64,000 nucleotides of DNA from Lysobacterales bacterium (GTDB lineage Bacteria; Pseudomonadota; Gammaproteobacteria; Xanthomonadales; Xanthomonadaceae): assembly GCA_017302035.1 (NCBI GenBank), contig JAFLEA010000004.1:21714-85713 (forward strand), read 5' to 3'. This document shows, piece by piece, positions 51,609 through 62,493 of this stretch. The notes under the pieces were generated by a model. The model saw only the letters and a list, made by a program, of their open reading frames with translations, made no database searches and was not told where the DNA came from. Within the stretch, counting starts at the first letter, position 1. Every line of letters starts with the position of its first letter. The translations under genes were made by a program, and so were the position numbers.

Positions 51609-52583
51609 ATGGAACGGGCTGCCGCCGGGAGCCTCGCCAGCCTCGGCGGCGAGACCATGGGAACGCGCTGGAGCGTGCGCCTGTACGCGCGCCCCGGCGC
51701 CGACCTGCACGCGCTGCATGCCGGCATCCAGCGGCAGCTGGACCGGGTGGTGGCGCAGATGAGCACCTGGGATGCGGACTCGGATCTCAGCCGCTACCGC
51801 CGCGCCGATCCGGGCGCCTGGCAGGCGTTGCCGGAGGAGTTCGCGGCCGTGCTCGCGTGCGCGATCGAGGTCGCCGCCGCCAGCGACGGCGCCTTCGACC
51901 CCACCCTCGGCCCGCTGGTGGACCTGTGGGGATTCGGCAGCGCCGGCATGCCGCGGCGGGTGCCGGCCGATACGGAGGTCGAACACGCGCGGGCGCAGGG
52001 CGGTTGGCGCCGCCTGCAGCGCCGCGCCGACGGCCGCGAACTGCTGCAACCCGGAGGGCTGCAGCTGGACCTGTCGGCGATCGCCAAGGGCTACGGCGCA
52101 GACCTGGCCGCCACGTACCTGCGCGCGCACGACATCGCTGCCGCACTGGTCGAGGTCGGCGGCGAGATCCGCGGGTACGGCCGCAAACCCGACGGCGAGC
52201 CCTGGCGCGTGCTGGTCGAATCGGCCGCCGACGAAGACGCCGGCGAAGACGCGTTGCCGCCGCGCGTGCTGCGGCTGGACGACGCGGCCGTGGCCACCTC
52301 AGGCGACCGCTGGCACCGCTTCGAGCAGGACGGCCAGCGCTACGCCCATACCCTCGACCCGCGCAGCGGTCGGCCGGTCGCCGATGCCGCCGCCTCGGTG
52401 AGCGTGGTCGCCGCCGACGCCATGCATGCCGATGCCTGGGCCACCGCGCTGACCGTGATGGGCGCCGGGGACGGACTGGCGTTCGCCGAAGCGCACGGCC
52501 TGGCCGCACGCTTCGTCGTGCGTGCCGACGACGGTCTGCGCGAAACGATGACCGCAGCCTTCGCGGCGCACCTGGCCGGATGA
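51609..52583 (+). CDS. apbE: FAD:protein FMN transferase
   Basis: The 324-residue ApbE links FMN covalently to Thr/Ser of exported flavoproteins. Conserved motifs are G-E-T-M-G-T-R-W-S-V, S-D-G-A-F-D-P-T-L-G-P-L-V-D-L-W-G-F-G, D-L-S-A-I-A-K-G-Y-G-A-D and H-T-L-D-P-R-S-G-R-P-V. No clear signal peptide or lipobox is seen, unlike many ApbE proteins, so its location is uncertain. In this operon it may flavinylate a periplasmic reductase component. It overlaps the next gene by four bases. Confidence 0.94.
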   Translation: MERAAAGSLASLGGETMGTRWSVRLYARPGADLHALHAGIQRQLDRVVAQMSTWDADSDLSRYRRADPGAWQALPEEFAAVLACAIEVAAASDGAFDPTLGPLVDLWGFGSAGMPRRVPADTEVEHARAQGGWRRLQRRADGRELLQPGGLQLDLSAIAKGYGADLAATYLRAHDIAAALVEVGGEIRGYGRKPDGEPWRVLVESAADEDAGEDALPPRVLRLDDAAVATSGDRWHRFEQDGQRYAHTLDPRSGRPVADAAASVSVVAADAMHADAWATALTVMGAGDGLAFAEAHGLAARFVVRADDGLRETMTAAFAAHLAG

Positions 52584-54223
52584 ACGACCGCCACGCCCGC
52601 ACCGCTCCGCACCCGTCCTGGTCGCTGCTGGGCAACCTGGCCCTGGTCGGACTGCTGGTGGGCGCCGCCTGCCTGCTGCTGCCGCTGCACGACGACGCCT
52701 GGTGGCCGGCGTCGCCGCCGCCATCGCGCTGGGCATGGGCGGCCGGCGTGCTGGCGGCGTGGCTGGGCGCCTGCGCACTGTTCCTGCGCCAGCCGCGCAC
52801 GCACCAGGCCGCGCCGATGGGCGCCGGCGACACCCCGCCGCTGCTGGTGGTCTGGGCCAGCCAGACCGGCTTCGCCCAGGTGCTGGCCGAACGCAGCGCG
52901 GCGATGCTGCGCGACGGCGGCGTGCCGGTGCAGGTGCTGCCGCTGGACGCGGTGGATGCGGCGCTGCTCGGCCGTACCCGCCGCGCGCTGTTCCTGGCCA
53001 GCACCACCGGCGAGGGCGATCCGCCCGACCACGCCCTTGGCTTCCTGCGCGACATCCTGGCGCAGGCACAGGCACTGGACGGACTGGAATACGCACTGCT
53101 GGCCCTGGGCGACCACGAATACGACCACTTCTGCGCCTTCGGCCGGCAGCTGGACGACTGGCTGCGCGCGAACGGCGCACGGCCGCTGTTCGACCGGGTC
53201 GAGGTGGACAATGCCGACGAGGCTGCGCTGCGCCACTGGCAGTACGAAGTGGGCCGGATCGGCGGCTTGTCCAGCCTGCCCGACTGGACCCCGCCCGCCT
53301 ACGAAGCTTGGACGCTGCGCTCGCGCAGCCTGCTCAATCCGGGCAGCCCCGGGGCGCCGGTGTTCGACCTGGTCCTGGTCCCGGCCGCCGATGCGCCGCT
53401 GCCGGAGTGGCAAGCCGGCGATATCGCCGAGGTCGGCCCGCGCCAGCCATCCGCGCCCGTGCAGGCGCTGCTCGACGCACTCACGTTGCCGCCGGCGGCC
53501 GAGGTGCAGACCGCGCGTGGCCGCGAGCCGCTGGCGCAGGCGTTGTCGCGCCTGCAATTGCCGGCGGCTGACGCGGTGCGCGGGCTGGCGCCGCAGGCGC
53601 TGGTCGACAGGTTGGCACCGTTGCCGCACCGCGAGTATTCGATCGCCTCGATCCCGGCCGAAGGCTGCGTGCGCCTGCTGGTGCGGCGCATGGCCCATGC
53701 CGACGGCAGCCCGGGCCTGGGCAGCGGCTGGCTGTGCGAGACCGCCGGGCCGGGCCAGGCCATCGACCTGCGCCTGCGCCGCAATCCGGGCTTCCATCCA
53801 CCTGCCGCCGACCGGCCGCTGATCCTGATCGGCAACGGCACCGGCATCGCCGGGCTGCGTGCGCACCTGCAGGCACGCATCGCCGCCGGTGCGCGCGGCA
53901 ACTGGTTGCTGTTCGGCGAGCGCAGCCCGGACCACGACCGTCCCTACGGTGCGGAACTGCGCCAATGGCAGGCACAGGGCTGGCTGGACCGTGTCGACCT
54001 GGCGTTCTCGCGCGATCTTGAACATCCCGCTTACGTGCAGCACCGCCTGCACGCGGCCGCCGGCCTGCTGCGCGAGTGGGTCGACCGCGGCGCTTCGATC
54101 CTGGTCTGCGGCAATGCCACCGGCATGGCCCCGGCGGTGGACGCTGCACTGGCCGAAGTGTTGGGCGAACCGACCCGCGACGCCCTGCGTGCCGGGGGCC
54201 GCTACCGGCGCGACGTCTACTAG
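52580..54223 (+). CDS. Membrane-anchored flavodoxin/ferredoxin-NADP reductase-type flavoprotein (CysJ-like)
   Basis: The 547-residue protein has two N-terminal membrane helices (about residues 15-35 and 48-67). A flavodoxin domain follows with W-A-S-Q-T-G-F-A and S-T-T-G-E-G-D-P-P-D for FMN, then an FAD/NADPH reductase module with R-E-Y-S-I-A-S-I, I-G-N-G-T-G-I-A-G and C-G-N-A-T-G-M-A-P. It resembles the sulfite reductase flavoprotein alpha component but has no cysI neighbour. It probably takes NADPH electrons to the PepSY protein for periplasmic iron reduction. Confidence 0.88.
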   Translation: MNDRHARTAPHPSWSLLGNLALVGLLVGAACLLLPLHDDAWWPASPPPSRWAWAAGVLAAWLGACALFLRQPRTHQAAPMGAGDTPPLLVVWASQTGFAQVLAERSAAMLRDGGVPVQVLPLDAVDAALLGRTRRALFLASTTGEGDPPDHALGFLRDILAQAQALDGLEYALLALGDHEYDHFCAFGRQLDDWLRANGARPLFDRVEVDNADEAALRHWQYEVGRIGGLSSLPDWTPPAYEAWTLRSRSLLNPGSPGAPVFDLVLVPAADAPLPEWQAGDIAEVGPRQPSAPVQALLDALTLPPAAEVQTARGREPLAQALSRLQLPAADAVRGLAPQALVDRLAPLPHREYSIASIPAEGCVRLLVRRMAHADGSPGLGSGWLCETAGPGQAIDLRLRRNPGFHPPAADRPLILIGNGTGIAGLRAHLQARIAAGARGNWLLFGERSPDHDRPYGAELRQWQAQGWLDRVDLAFSRDLEHPAYVQHRLHAAAGLLREWVDRGASILVCGNATGMAPAVDAALAEVLGEPTRDALRAGGRYRRDVY

Positions 54224-54339
54224 GCCGGCATCCTGCAGGAAACGGAGGGCCGGTGGCATTCCCGGGCAGGCGCGGGGATGAGGGCAGTCGTTCGAGCCTT
54301 GCCCGCGACCTGCCCCGCGCGGTGGCCTGACCGCCGTAC

Positions 54340-54993
54340 CTACCCTTGCGCGGCGCCCCGCGCAGGCCACTCCACCTGGACCAGCAGCAGCTCTCCCGCA
54401 CCATCCAGGCCATGTCGCCGCCGCGATCCCGGCGCCAGCCAGGCGCTGTCGCCCTGCGCCAGCACGACCGTTTCCCCGCTGCCCGTTGCGAGTCGTGCCG
54501 CGCCTGCCAGCACGTGCACGGCCCAGGCCATGCCCACGTCGCAGAAGCACCACATGCCCCCCACCAGCGGCCGATGCAACACGGTCGCCGCCATGGCATC
54601 GGCCCGCCACATCAGGTTGAACACCCGCACCGGCCCGTCCACGGGTACCCCGGTGACCGCCCGCGCTCCGCCGAAGCGGGCGCGCTGGTGCGGCGGCAGC
54701 AACGTGATCCGCTCGCCATCGTCGAACTCCAGGCGCAGCCCGTTGCCCGACAGCAGCACCTGCTCGCGTTCCAGGCCCGGGAACGGCGAGAAGCCGGCGG
54801 CGGCATCGATCTCGGCGATGGACAGGCGCAGGCCCCAATCCGGGTCCGGGCATGGATCCGGACCGACCCGCCCCAACCACCCGGCGGATGCTGCCGGCAC
54901 CGCCAGAATCTCCCGGGTCCAGCCGCAGCCATTGCGCCAGCGCGTGCGCCGGTACTCGTTGGCGGGTATCGCCAGCACGCCATGGTCGTCCAT
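54340..54993 (-). CDS. HutD-family protein
   Basis: This 217-residue bicupin-like protein has the HutD/Ves signature: R-R-T-R-W-R-N-G-C-G-W-T-R-E-I near residue 15, then W-G-L-R-L-S-I-A-E-I and F-S-P-F-P-G-L-E-R. HutD proteins often accompany histidine-use genes, but no hut gene is nearby. A small-molecule-sensing role is the usual guess. The ATG at 54993 gives the expected start. Confidence 0.88.
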   Translation of the reverse strand: MDDHGVLAIPANEYRRTRWRNGCGWTREILAVPAASAGWLGRVGPDPCPDPDWGLRLSIAEIDAAAGFSPFPGLEREQVLLSGNGLRLEFDDGERITLLPPHQRARFGGARAVTGVPVDGPVRVFNLMWRADAMAATVLHRPLVGGMWCFCDVGMAWAVHVLAGAARLATGSGETVVLAQGDSAWLAPGSRRRHGLDGAGELLLVQVEWPARGAAQG

Positions 54994-55077
54994 TGCGCCA
55001 TTCTGCCCCAGGCGCACTCCTGCCGCCGCGGTGCCGGCCGCGCCTCCCCGCGCAGGCCGGCACCGCCGCCGCGGACC

Positions 55078-55422
55078 TCAGCGACGCGCGACGGGCTTGG
55101 TCGCTGGCGTCGCAGAAGCGGCCGGCTTGGTCGGCGCCGAAACCGCCCGCGACGAACCGACCGCGATCAGGTCGCGGTTGCGCTCGACCGTCTTCAGGCC
55201 GATGCCCTTCACATTGGCCAGTTCGTCGGCACTCTTGAACGGGCCATTGGCCTTGCGGTACTCGACGATGGCCTGCGCCTTCGAGGCCCCGACCCCGACC
55301 AGGACCTGGTCCAGCTGGGCGGCATCGGCGGTATTGATGTCGACCTTGTCGGCGGCCAGTACCGAGCCAGCGAGCAACAGCGAAAACAGCAGCGACTTGA
55401 ACAGGACGGAAAACGGCTTCAT
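55078..55422 (-). CDS. ComEA-like helix-hairpin-helix DNA-binding protein
   Basis: The 114-residue exported protein has a signal peptide (S-L-L-F-S-L-L-L-A-G-S-V-L-A) and a double helix-hairpin-helix: D-I-N-T-A-D-A-A-Q-L, then G-V-G-A-S-K-A-Q-A-I-V-E-Y-R and L-A-N-V-K-G-I-G-L-K-T-V. A Thr/Ala/Pro-rich basic tail follows. Proteins of this form bind incoming DNA in the periplasm during natural transformation. It stands alone, without comEC. Confidence 0.9.
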   Translation of the reverse strand: MKPFSVLFKSLLFSLLLAGSVLAADKVDINTADAAQLDQVLVGVGASKAQAIVEYRKANGPFKSADELANVKGIGLKTVERNRDLIAVGSSRAVSAPTKPAASATPATKPVARR

Positions 55423-55643
55423 GGCGACACTCCTTGTCTGGTTGCGGGTCTGATTGCGGTGGCGATCCGGCCCGGGCTTCCTGCCCGCCATGCCGGCGAC
55501 TCCAATCATCCGCCGCGGGCACCGGCCGGCCATCGGCGATCGGCACCTGCACGGGCTCCGGCATGCCCGTTCGCGCATAGGAACTCCCCTACCCCGCCCG
55601 CATCGTAGAATGGGCGCAATCCCTTCAGCTTCCTGGAACCGCC

Positions 55644-58886
<3,243 letters not shown>

Positions 58887-58936
58887 GCGGTACCGCGGCT
58901 GCGACGGAAGCTGCCGCGCATGCGTATATACCGTTG

Positions 58937-59485
58937 ATGGAAGCAAACACCCGGGACGACCACAGCGAAGCCTCCACCCTGCGCCGCGCCAGACGCGGCG
59001 ACGAAGTCGCGTTCGAAGCTCTGTATCGGAGCCATGCCCGTGCCATACATGGCCTGGCCTTGCGCCTGACCGGCGACGCGGCGGCTGCCGAGGACATCAC
59101 CCAGGAAACGTTCCTGCGCATGTTCGGCTTCCTGTCCGGATTGCGCGATGACACGCCATTGCGACCCTGGCTCAAGCGCGTCGCCGCCAACCTCGCCATC
59201 GACCGCCTGCGCCGGATACGCGAGTCCGGCGACGAGGATGCGCTGTGGCAGGCGGTGGATGGCGGCCCTGCCCCGGCCACCGTCGCCGAGGCCAGCGGGC
59301 TGCTGCGACGGCTGCCATCGGTGGCGCGTACCCTGCTATGGCTGCACGAGATGGAAGGCTGGTCGCATGAGGAACTGGCTGCCCGTTTCGACCGCAGCCC
59401 GAGTTGGTCGAAGTCGATCCTTTCGAGATCGCTTGCGCGGCTGCGCGAGTACCTGGACCCGGGAGCGGACGATGCACACCCCTGA
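58937..59485 (+). CDS. ECF-type RNA polymerase sigma factor
   Basis: The 182-residue sigma-70 family protein has region 2 (A-F-E-A-L-Y-R-S-H-A-R-A, D-I-T-Q-E-T-F-L-R-M-F) and region 4 (L-P-S-V-A-R-T-L-L-W-L-H-E-M-E-G-W-S-H-E-E-L-A). GGAAG (58906-58910) and CGTATA (58923-58928) just upstream resemble an ECF promoter, suggesting autoregulation and an almost leaderless message. It overlaps the next gene by 14 bases. The operon with three secreted proteins suggests control of an envelope function. Confidence 0.92.
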   Translation: MEANTRDDHSEASTLRRARRGDEVAFEALYRSHARAIHGLALRLTGDAAAAEDITQETFLRMFGFLSGLRDDTPLRPWLKRVAANLAIDRLRRIRESGDEDALWQAVDGGPAPATVAEASGLLRRLPSVARTLLWLHEMEGWSHEELAARFDRSPSWSKSILSRSLARLREYLDPGADDAHP

Positions 59486-59864
59486 AACGTTGCGCGAAGT
59501 GCTGCGAGACCTGCCGGAACCGGCGCTGTCGGCAGCGTTGTGGCCACGCCTGCTGGAACAACGCCGGCGTCAGGTGCGGCGGCGGCGCGCGCTGGCGGGC
59601 GCCGCCTCGACCGCAGTGGCCGTGATGCTGGTGGCGATCCTCGCATTGCCGGGCCAGTACCCGCCAGCGGCGACGCCGACCGCGCAGGCGCCGCCCGACC
59701 CGCCGGTGGCCGCGCAGGTAAGGGCGCTCGATCACGCTCTGCAGGTCGCCTACGACCGCGGCGCCAGCGATTCGGAAGTGGCGCCGCTTTGGGAGGCACG
59801 ACAGGCCCTGCTGGCCGGAAATGACGATCTCCGCGACGGCCCCAGCAATCCCAACGACATCTGA
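59472..59864 (+). CDS. Single-pass membrane protein, probable anti-sigma factor
   Basis: This 130-residue protein has a cytoplasmic N-terminal helical part (E-T-L-R-E-V-L-R-D-L-P-E-P), a basic stretch Q-V-R-R-R-R, one membrane helix (residues about 41-60) and a Pro-rich periplasmic tail. Gene position and topology suit an anti-sigma factor for the overlapping ECF gene. No zinc-binding H-X3-C-X2-C motif is present, so the assignment rests on context. Confidence 0.65.
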   Translation: MHTPETLREVLRDLPEPALSAALWPRLLEQRRRQVRRRRALAGAASTAVAVMLVAILALPGQYPPAATPTAQAPPDPPVAAQVRALDHALQVAYDRGASDSEVAPLWEARQALLAGNDDLRDGPSNPNDI

Positions 59865-59882
59865 TCCAAGGCCAGGTAACCC

Positions 59883-60416
59883 ATGAACGCCATGCCCAGA
59901 TCTCCCGCCTTGTTCGCCCTTGCGGCCGCGCTGTTGATCGTCGCCCATGCCCAGGCGCAGCCACGGACCCGATCCGGGATCATTCCCGCAATCGCCCCCG
60001 CAGCCGTGCCCGACACGCTCGGCCCGAACGACAGCTGTGGCCTGCTGAGCACCGAGTCCGGGCCGACGCCCGAACGCATGGATCTCTATCCGGCGACGAT
60101 CACCCAGATCAACGGCGAACGCCCGCGCATGGCGCGACCGTTGTACCGGATGGAGCCGGGCAAGCATGTGCTGGTGGTCGCCGAGCGGATCCCGCGTTCC
60201 CACCTCGGCACCGCGGACCAGGCCCAGATCGCAAAGATGCAGCGACGCAAGGATTTCAGCGGCTTCTTCAAGCCGCTGGTGATCGAAGTCCGAGCCGACA
60301 CGCTGCAGCGCGTCGGCGTGCGGCTGGTCCGCGAGCGCCTGAATGCCGCCGGCATTCGCGAGAATGCGTACTGGGAGCCCGTGGTCTGGGAGGAAGTCCC
60401 AAGGGAGTGCCGCTGA
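59883..60416 (+). CDS. Secreted protein, member 1 of an unrecognised ECF-linked family
   Basis: The 177-residue exported protein has a signal peptide (A-L-L-I-V-A-H-A-Q-A). The mature part runs from D-S-C52-G-L-L to a final E-C176-R. Between lie the shared landmarks I-T-Q-I-N-G-E-R-P, E-P-G-K-H-V-L-V-V-A-E-R-I-P-R, F-K-P-L-V-I-E-V and Y-W-E-P-V-V-W-E. The same landmarks occur in the proteins at 60416 and 61263. I do not recognise the domain. A disulfide between the first and last Cys is likely. The stop overlaps the next ATG by one base. Confidence 0.8.
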   Translation: MNAMPRSPALFALAAALLIVAHAQAQPRTRSGIIPAIAPAAVPDTLGPNDSCGLLSTESGPTPERMDLYPATITQINGERPRMARPLYRMEPGKHVLVVAERIPRSHLGTADQAQIAKMQRRKDFSGFFKPLVIEVRADTLQRVGVRLVRERLNAAGIRENAYWEPVVWEEVPRECR

Positions 60417-61144
60417 TGCAAACCTGGCCCCTGGTCCGGCGCGGCGAGACCGGCGCGGGCCGCCGCGCTGCATTCATGCTGGCCGGCCTGCTGGCGCTGA
60501 TGTTCGCCGCGGCAGCGCCGAAGGTGGCCGCACAGGAGGCGCGCGGATTCGAACTGGGGGCGGTAGTCGACGTGCGCCGACCCAGCGACACCGGCTTACG
60601 CGTGCTCGCCGTGAGCCCTGGCGGGGCGGCAGACCGGATCGGCCTGCGCGCCGGTGACCTGCTCCAGGAGATCAATGGCCAGCCGCTGGCCGGAGCGCCT
60701 CGCCCGGCCGCTGCACTGGGACAGGCATTGGATGCCGGCGGTGGGAGGCTCGAGGTGCTTCTGATGCGCGCCGGCCAGCCCCTGCGGCTGTCCGGACCCG
60801 CCGACGTGCGCGGTCACGCAGGCGGGAAATGCGGGCAGGTCACCGCGCTGTTCGACGGACTGCAGGTGCCGGCCGCACTGCGCAAGGTCGATATCACCCA
60901 GATCGAAGGCCGCGCCCCGTTGCCGGCGGATGCGTCCAGATACGCACTGCCGGCCGGTCCCCGCGTAGTGATCGTGCGCGAGCATGTCCCCCGGTCGACG
61001 CCACGGCCGCTGTCCAGCTTCGCCTCCAGGGCCCTGGTCATAAACGTGGAGCCGGACACGACCCACTACATCGGTGCCATGCCTGCGGCCGGCGGCGGCT
61101 GGGTGCCGTGGGTCTGGCAATCGTCCCCGGAACCGTGCCGATGA
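60416..61144 (+). CDS. Secreted PDZ-domain fusion, member 2 of the ECF-linked family
   Basis: The 242-residue exported protein joins a PDZ domain to the unrecognised domain. The PDZ part (about residues 50-125) has L-R-V-L-A-V-S-P-G-G-A-A-D-R-I-G-L-R-A-G-D-L and I-N-G-Q-P-L. The unrecognised part has G-K-C139-G-Q-V, D-I-T-Q-I-E-G-R-A-P, V-V-I-V-R-E-H-V-P-R, L-V-I-N-V-E-P-D-T-T-H-Y-I-G, W-V-P-W-V-W and the final P-C241-R. The PDZ part suggests peptide binding or protease tethering in the periplasm. Translation is coupled to the upstream gene. Confidence 0.82.
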   Translation: MQTWPLVRRGETGAGRRAAFMLAGLLALMFAAAAPKVAAQEARGFELGAVVDVRRPSDTGLRVLAVSPGGAADRIGLRAGDLLQEINGQPLAGAPRPAAALGQALDAGGGRLEVLLMRAGQPLRLSGPADVRGHAGGKCGQVTALFDGLQVPAALRKVDITQIEGRAPLPADASRYALPAGPRVVIVREHVPRSTPRPLSSFASRALVINVEPDTTHYIGAMPAAGGGWVPWVWQSSPEPCR

Positions 61145-61262
61145 GTGGCGGGGCGAGTGCGATTCACCGTCCGGCCAGATCCCCGGGTCCACTCTGTCCA
61201 AGGGATGCCCGCGGCCCGACCCAGGCGCGTCCTCAATGCCCACGCCATTCACGGAGACGACC

Positions 61263-61745
61263 ATGTCGCGCACCCTCGTGATTTCCAGCCTGTTCCTCAT
61301 CGCCGTCGCCGCCTCCCCGGACGCCGCCGAAGCCGCGGCGGCCGCAGGCGCCCCCGGCAGCGCCTGCGGATTCGTCACCGACCAGCGCGCGGCCCCTCCC
61401 AGGAACGATGACATCTTCCCGGTGGTGATCACCCGGATCGACGGCGAGAGCACTCCACTGGAGCCGCGCAACCGTCATTCCGTGCAGCCAGGCAAGCGCA
61501 TCCTCACCGTCGACGAGCGGATCGACCGGCATCGCCTGCCTGGCGCGGCCGTCGCCCAGATCGAGCGGATGAGGACGCTGGAACAGCAGCGCGCCTACAA
61601 GACCTTCGAGGTGGACGTGGAGGCCGGAACCAGCTATGCCATCGGTGCGCGCCTGCGCCGCGATCGCCTGGATGCCGAGAGCATCCGCACCAACCAGCAC
61701 TGGGAGCCGGTGGTCTGGGACACGCGCCCGGAACGCTGTCCCTGA
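61263..61745 (+). CDS. Secreted protein, member 3 of the ECF-linked family
   Basis: The 160-residue exported protein has a signal peptide (S-S-L-F-L-I-A-V-A-A-S). The mature domain runs S-A-C35-G-F-V to R-C159-P, with I-T-R-I-D-G-E-S, Q-P-G-K-R-I-L-T-V-D-E-R-I, F-E-V-D-V-E-A-G-T-S-Y-A-I-G and H-W-E-P-V-V-W-D. It is closest to member 1. A gap of 118 bases separates it from member 2, with no convincing gene inside. Confidence 0.8.
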   Translation: MSRTLVISSLFLIAVAASPDAAEAAAAAGAPGSACGFVTDQRAAPPRNDDIFPVVITRIDGESTPLEPRNRHSVQPGKRILTVDERIDRHRLPGAAVAQIERMRTLEQQRAYKTFEVDVEAGTSYAIGARLRRDRLDAESIRTNQHWEPVVWDTRPERCP

Positions 61746-61773
61746 GCGACGGCCAGCCGCGCGCCCCGGGCCT

Positions 61774-62493
61774 TCAGTCCAGCCCCAGCATCCGGCGCAG
61801 GAACGGCACGGTGACCCGACGCTGCGCGGCCAGCGACTCGCGGTCGATGCGCTCCAGCAGCGCAAGCAGCCGGGCCAGATCGCGGTCGGTACGGGTCATA
61901 AGCCAGTCGATCGCCGCTTCCTCCAGTACCAGGCCGCGTCGCTGCGCCCGCTCGCGCAGCACCCGGCGGCGGCCGTCGTCGTCCAGCGCGCCCAGCGCGA
62001 TCCGGGTGCACTGGCCCAGGCGCGAGCGCAGGTCCGGCAGCACCAGGCCGATGTCGTCGGGAATGCTGCGCGCGGTGTAGAGCACATTCAGTCCCGAGCC
62101 GCGCGCCCGGTTGTGGAAGTCGAACAGCGCGACTTCGTCTTCCCATGCGCCGGCGATCGCGTCCAGGCCATCCACCGCAACCACGTCATGGCCTTCCAGG
62201 GCATCGAGCGCCTCGCGCATTCGTCCTGCCGCCGCGATGGCCGGCAGATAGGCAGCCCGCCGTCCCTGTTGCTCGGCGGCCGCGCAGACGGCCAGCGCCA
62301 GGTGGGTCTTGCCGGTCCGCGACGCGCCGGCCAGGTACACCCAGTCCGCGCCCGTCCCTGCAGCCAGCCACGACAGGGCCGCCAACGCGCCGTCCGGCGG
62401 CGCGATGTAGCTTTCGAAGCGCTGGTCCGGCGGATAGCGCAGCGCCAGCGGCAGTTGCGGCCCCAGCCCGGCCCCCGGAACGTCGCGGCTCAC
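61774..62493 (-). CDS. hda: DnaA regulatory inactivator Hda
   Basis: The 239-residue AAA+ protein is like DnaA domain III. It has Walker A G-A-S-R-T-G-K-T-H, Walker B V-V-A-V-D-G-L-D-A-I and the C-terminal sensor region R-D-L-A-R-L-L-A-L-L-E-R-I-D. The N terminus P-Q-L-P-L-A-L-R-Y is the clamp-binding motif. With the sliding clamp it stimulates ATP hydrolysis by DnaA to prevent re-initiation. GTG at 62493 overlaps the permease stop by four bases. Confidence 0.94.
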   Translation of the reverse strand: MSRDVPGAGLGPQLPLALRYPPDQRFESYIAPPDGALAALSWLAAGTGADWVYLAGASRTGKTHLALAVCAAAEQQGRRAAYLPAIAAAGRMREALDALEGHDVVAVDGLDAIAGAWEDEVALFDFHNRARGSGLNVLYTARSIPDDIGLVLPDLRSRLGQCTRIALGALDDDGRRRVLRERAQRRGLVLEEAAIDWLMTRTDRDLARLLALLERIDRESLAAQRRVTVPFLRRMLGLD

